A stretch of DNA of 64,000 bases from Anaerostipes rhamnosivorans. GTDB lineage: Bacteria; Bacillota; Clostridia; Lachnospirales; Lachnospiraceae. The stretch lies in contig NZ_CP040058.1 in assembly GCF_005280655.1 (NCBI RefSeq), positions 1,025,001-1,089,000 on the forward strand. The letters run 5' to 3'. This document shows, piece after piece, positions 63,693 to 64,000 of this stretch (positions are counted from its first letter, which is position 1; each line of letters opens with the position of its first letter). A program made the position numbers and the translations under genes. Under the pieces are notes generated by a model. That model was not told the DNA's origin. It worked only from the letters and a program-made list of their open reading frames with translations, and did not search any database.

Positions 63693-64000
63693 ATGTCTAT
63701 GAGTGAACAAACTTTAAAGATGAACATGAATGCGGAAGAAAATTATGAGGAACTGGAAGGCGAGTTTGCCAAAGTAAAGATGTCAGAGAAGCTTGCGTAC
63801 TGTGTGGGTGACCCTGCGCTGACGGTTGTATATACATTGGCCAACACTCTGCTGGTTTACTTCTATACAAATGTGATCGGGCTTTCCGCAGGAGTCATTG
63901 GTATGATCATGCTTGCTTCCCGGGCATTTGACGGAGTGTCTGATGTCATCATGGGAACCATCATTGACCGGACGCATTCTAAATATGGAAAATCCAGAGT
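63693..64000 (+). CDS. GPH-family cation-coupled sugar transporter (partial, off the right edge)
   Basis: An ATG at 63693 follows TAAGGGGGACAAAG and opens a frame that runs off the edge with about 103 residues visible. After a polar N-terminus, the first helices (LAYCVGDPALTVVYTLANTL; SAGVIGMIMLASRAFDG) and the family signature VSDVIMGTIIDRTHSKYGKS identify the glycoside-pentoside-hexuronide:cation symporter family. It is probably the inositol importer of this operon. Confidence 0.88.
   Translation, partial: MSMSEQTLKMNMNAEENYEELEGEFAKVKMSEKLAYCVGDPALTVVYTLANTLLVYFYTNVIGLSAGVIGMIMLASRAFDGVSDVIMGTIIDRTHSKYGKSR

Overview
The gene content points to an anaerobic, low-to-moderate GC, Gram-positive gut bacterium of the Lachnospiraceae type, plausibly Anaerostipes or a close relative. 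Supporting this are AGGAGG ribosome sites, an [FeFe] hydrogenase, a butyryl-CoA-dehydrogenase-like gene with etfB and etfA, PTS sugar uptake and an inositol gene cluster. The genus is an inference; no rRNA or tRNA gene was seen. LEFT ISLAND (about 1-14,000): a partial LysR regulator diverges from a YczE-like membrane protein. Two CRISPR arrays (1741-2160 and 13284-13769) follow. They share a related 30-nt, type I-B-like repeat and a conserved leader, and no cas gene is visible. Between them lies a complete Wadjet operon (jetA, jetB, jetC, jetD) for anti-plasmid defence. Next to it is a redox locus: an Rrf2 regulator, a flavodiiron oxygen reductase (FprA), and a fusion of acyl-CoA dehydrogenase, EtfA FAD domain and rubredoxin. 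The redox locus reads as an electron chain from acyl-CoA to O2. MIDDLE METABOLIC REGION (14,000-36,000): a three-subunit molybdenum hydroxylase; a LysE exporter with an XRE-cupin regulator; a deoC/Gfo-Idh/DeoR cluster facing a PfkB kinase; a 2-hydroxyacid dehydrogenase; and a five-module [FeFe] hydrogenase-rubredoxin-rubrerythrin fusion. Then come a solitary phage-tail-fibre-like gene, a BASS transporter, MarR regulators, a second YczE-like protein, and a LacI-controlled sucrose operon (PTS, GH32 hydrolase, fructokinase). RIGHT REGION (36,000-64,000): secreted Ig-like and lysine-rich proteins; a PadR/DUF1700 operon with a short third gene; and a SorC-controlled galactitol-type PTS with aldo/keto reductase, a second deoC and a cysteine-less IIB-like protein. 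After these lie glycerol-1-phosphate dehydrogenase, a DUF89 protein, a lone serine recombinase, YjbQ, TcdA, YeiH with a LysR regulator, and the bcd-etfB-etfA operon. An OFA transporter, a class II aldolase, and a LacI-controlled myo-inositol cluster (iolG, iolI-like, GPH transporter running off the right edge) finish the window. Across the window at least seven full or partial copies of a roughly 190-bp, two-hairpin intergenic repeat lie immediately downstream of genes or in promoter-free gaps. Two copies supply the stop codon of the upstream gene. Themes worth attention are O2 and peroxide handling by unusual fusion proteins, the CRISPR-flanked Wadjet island, the repeat family, and a PTS that may feed deoC directly.
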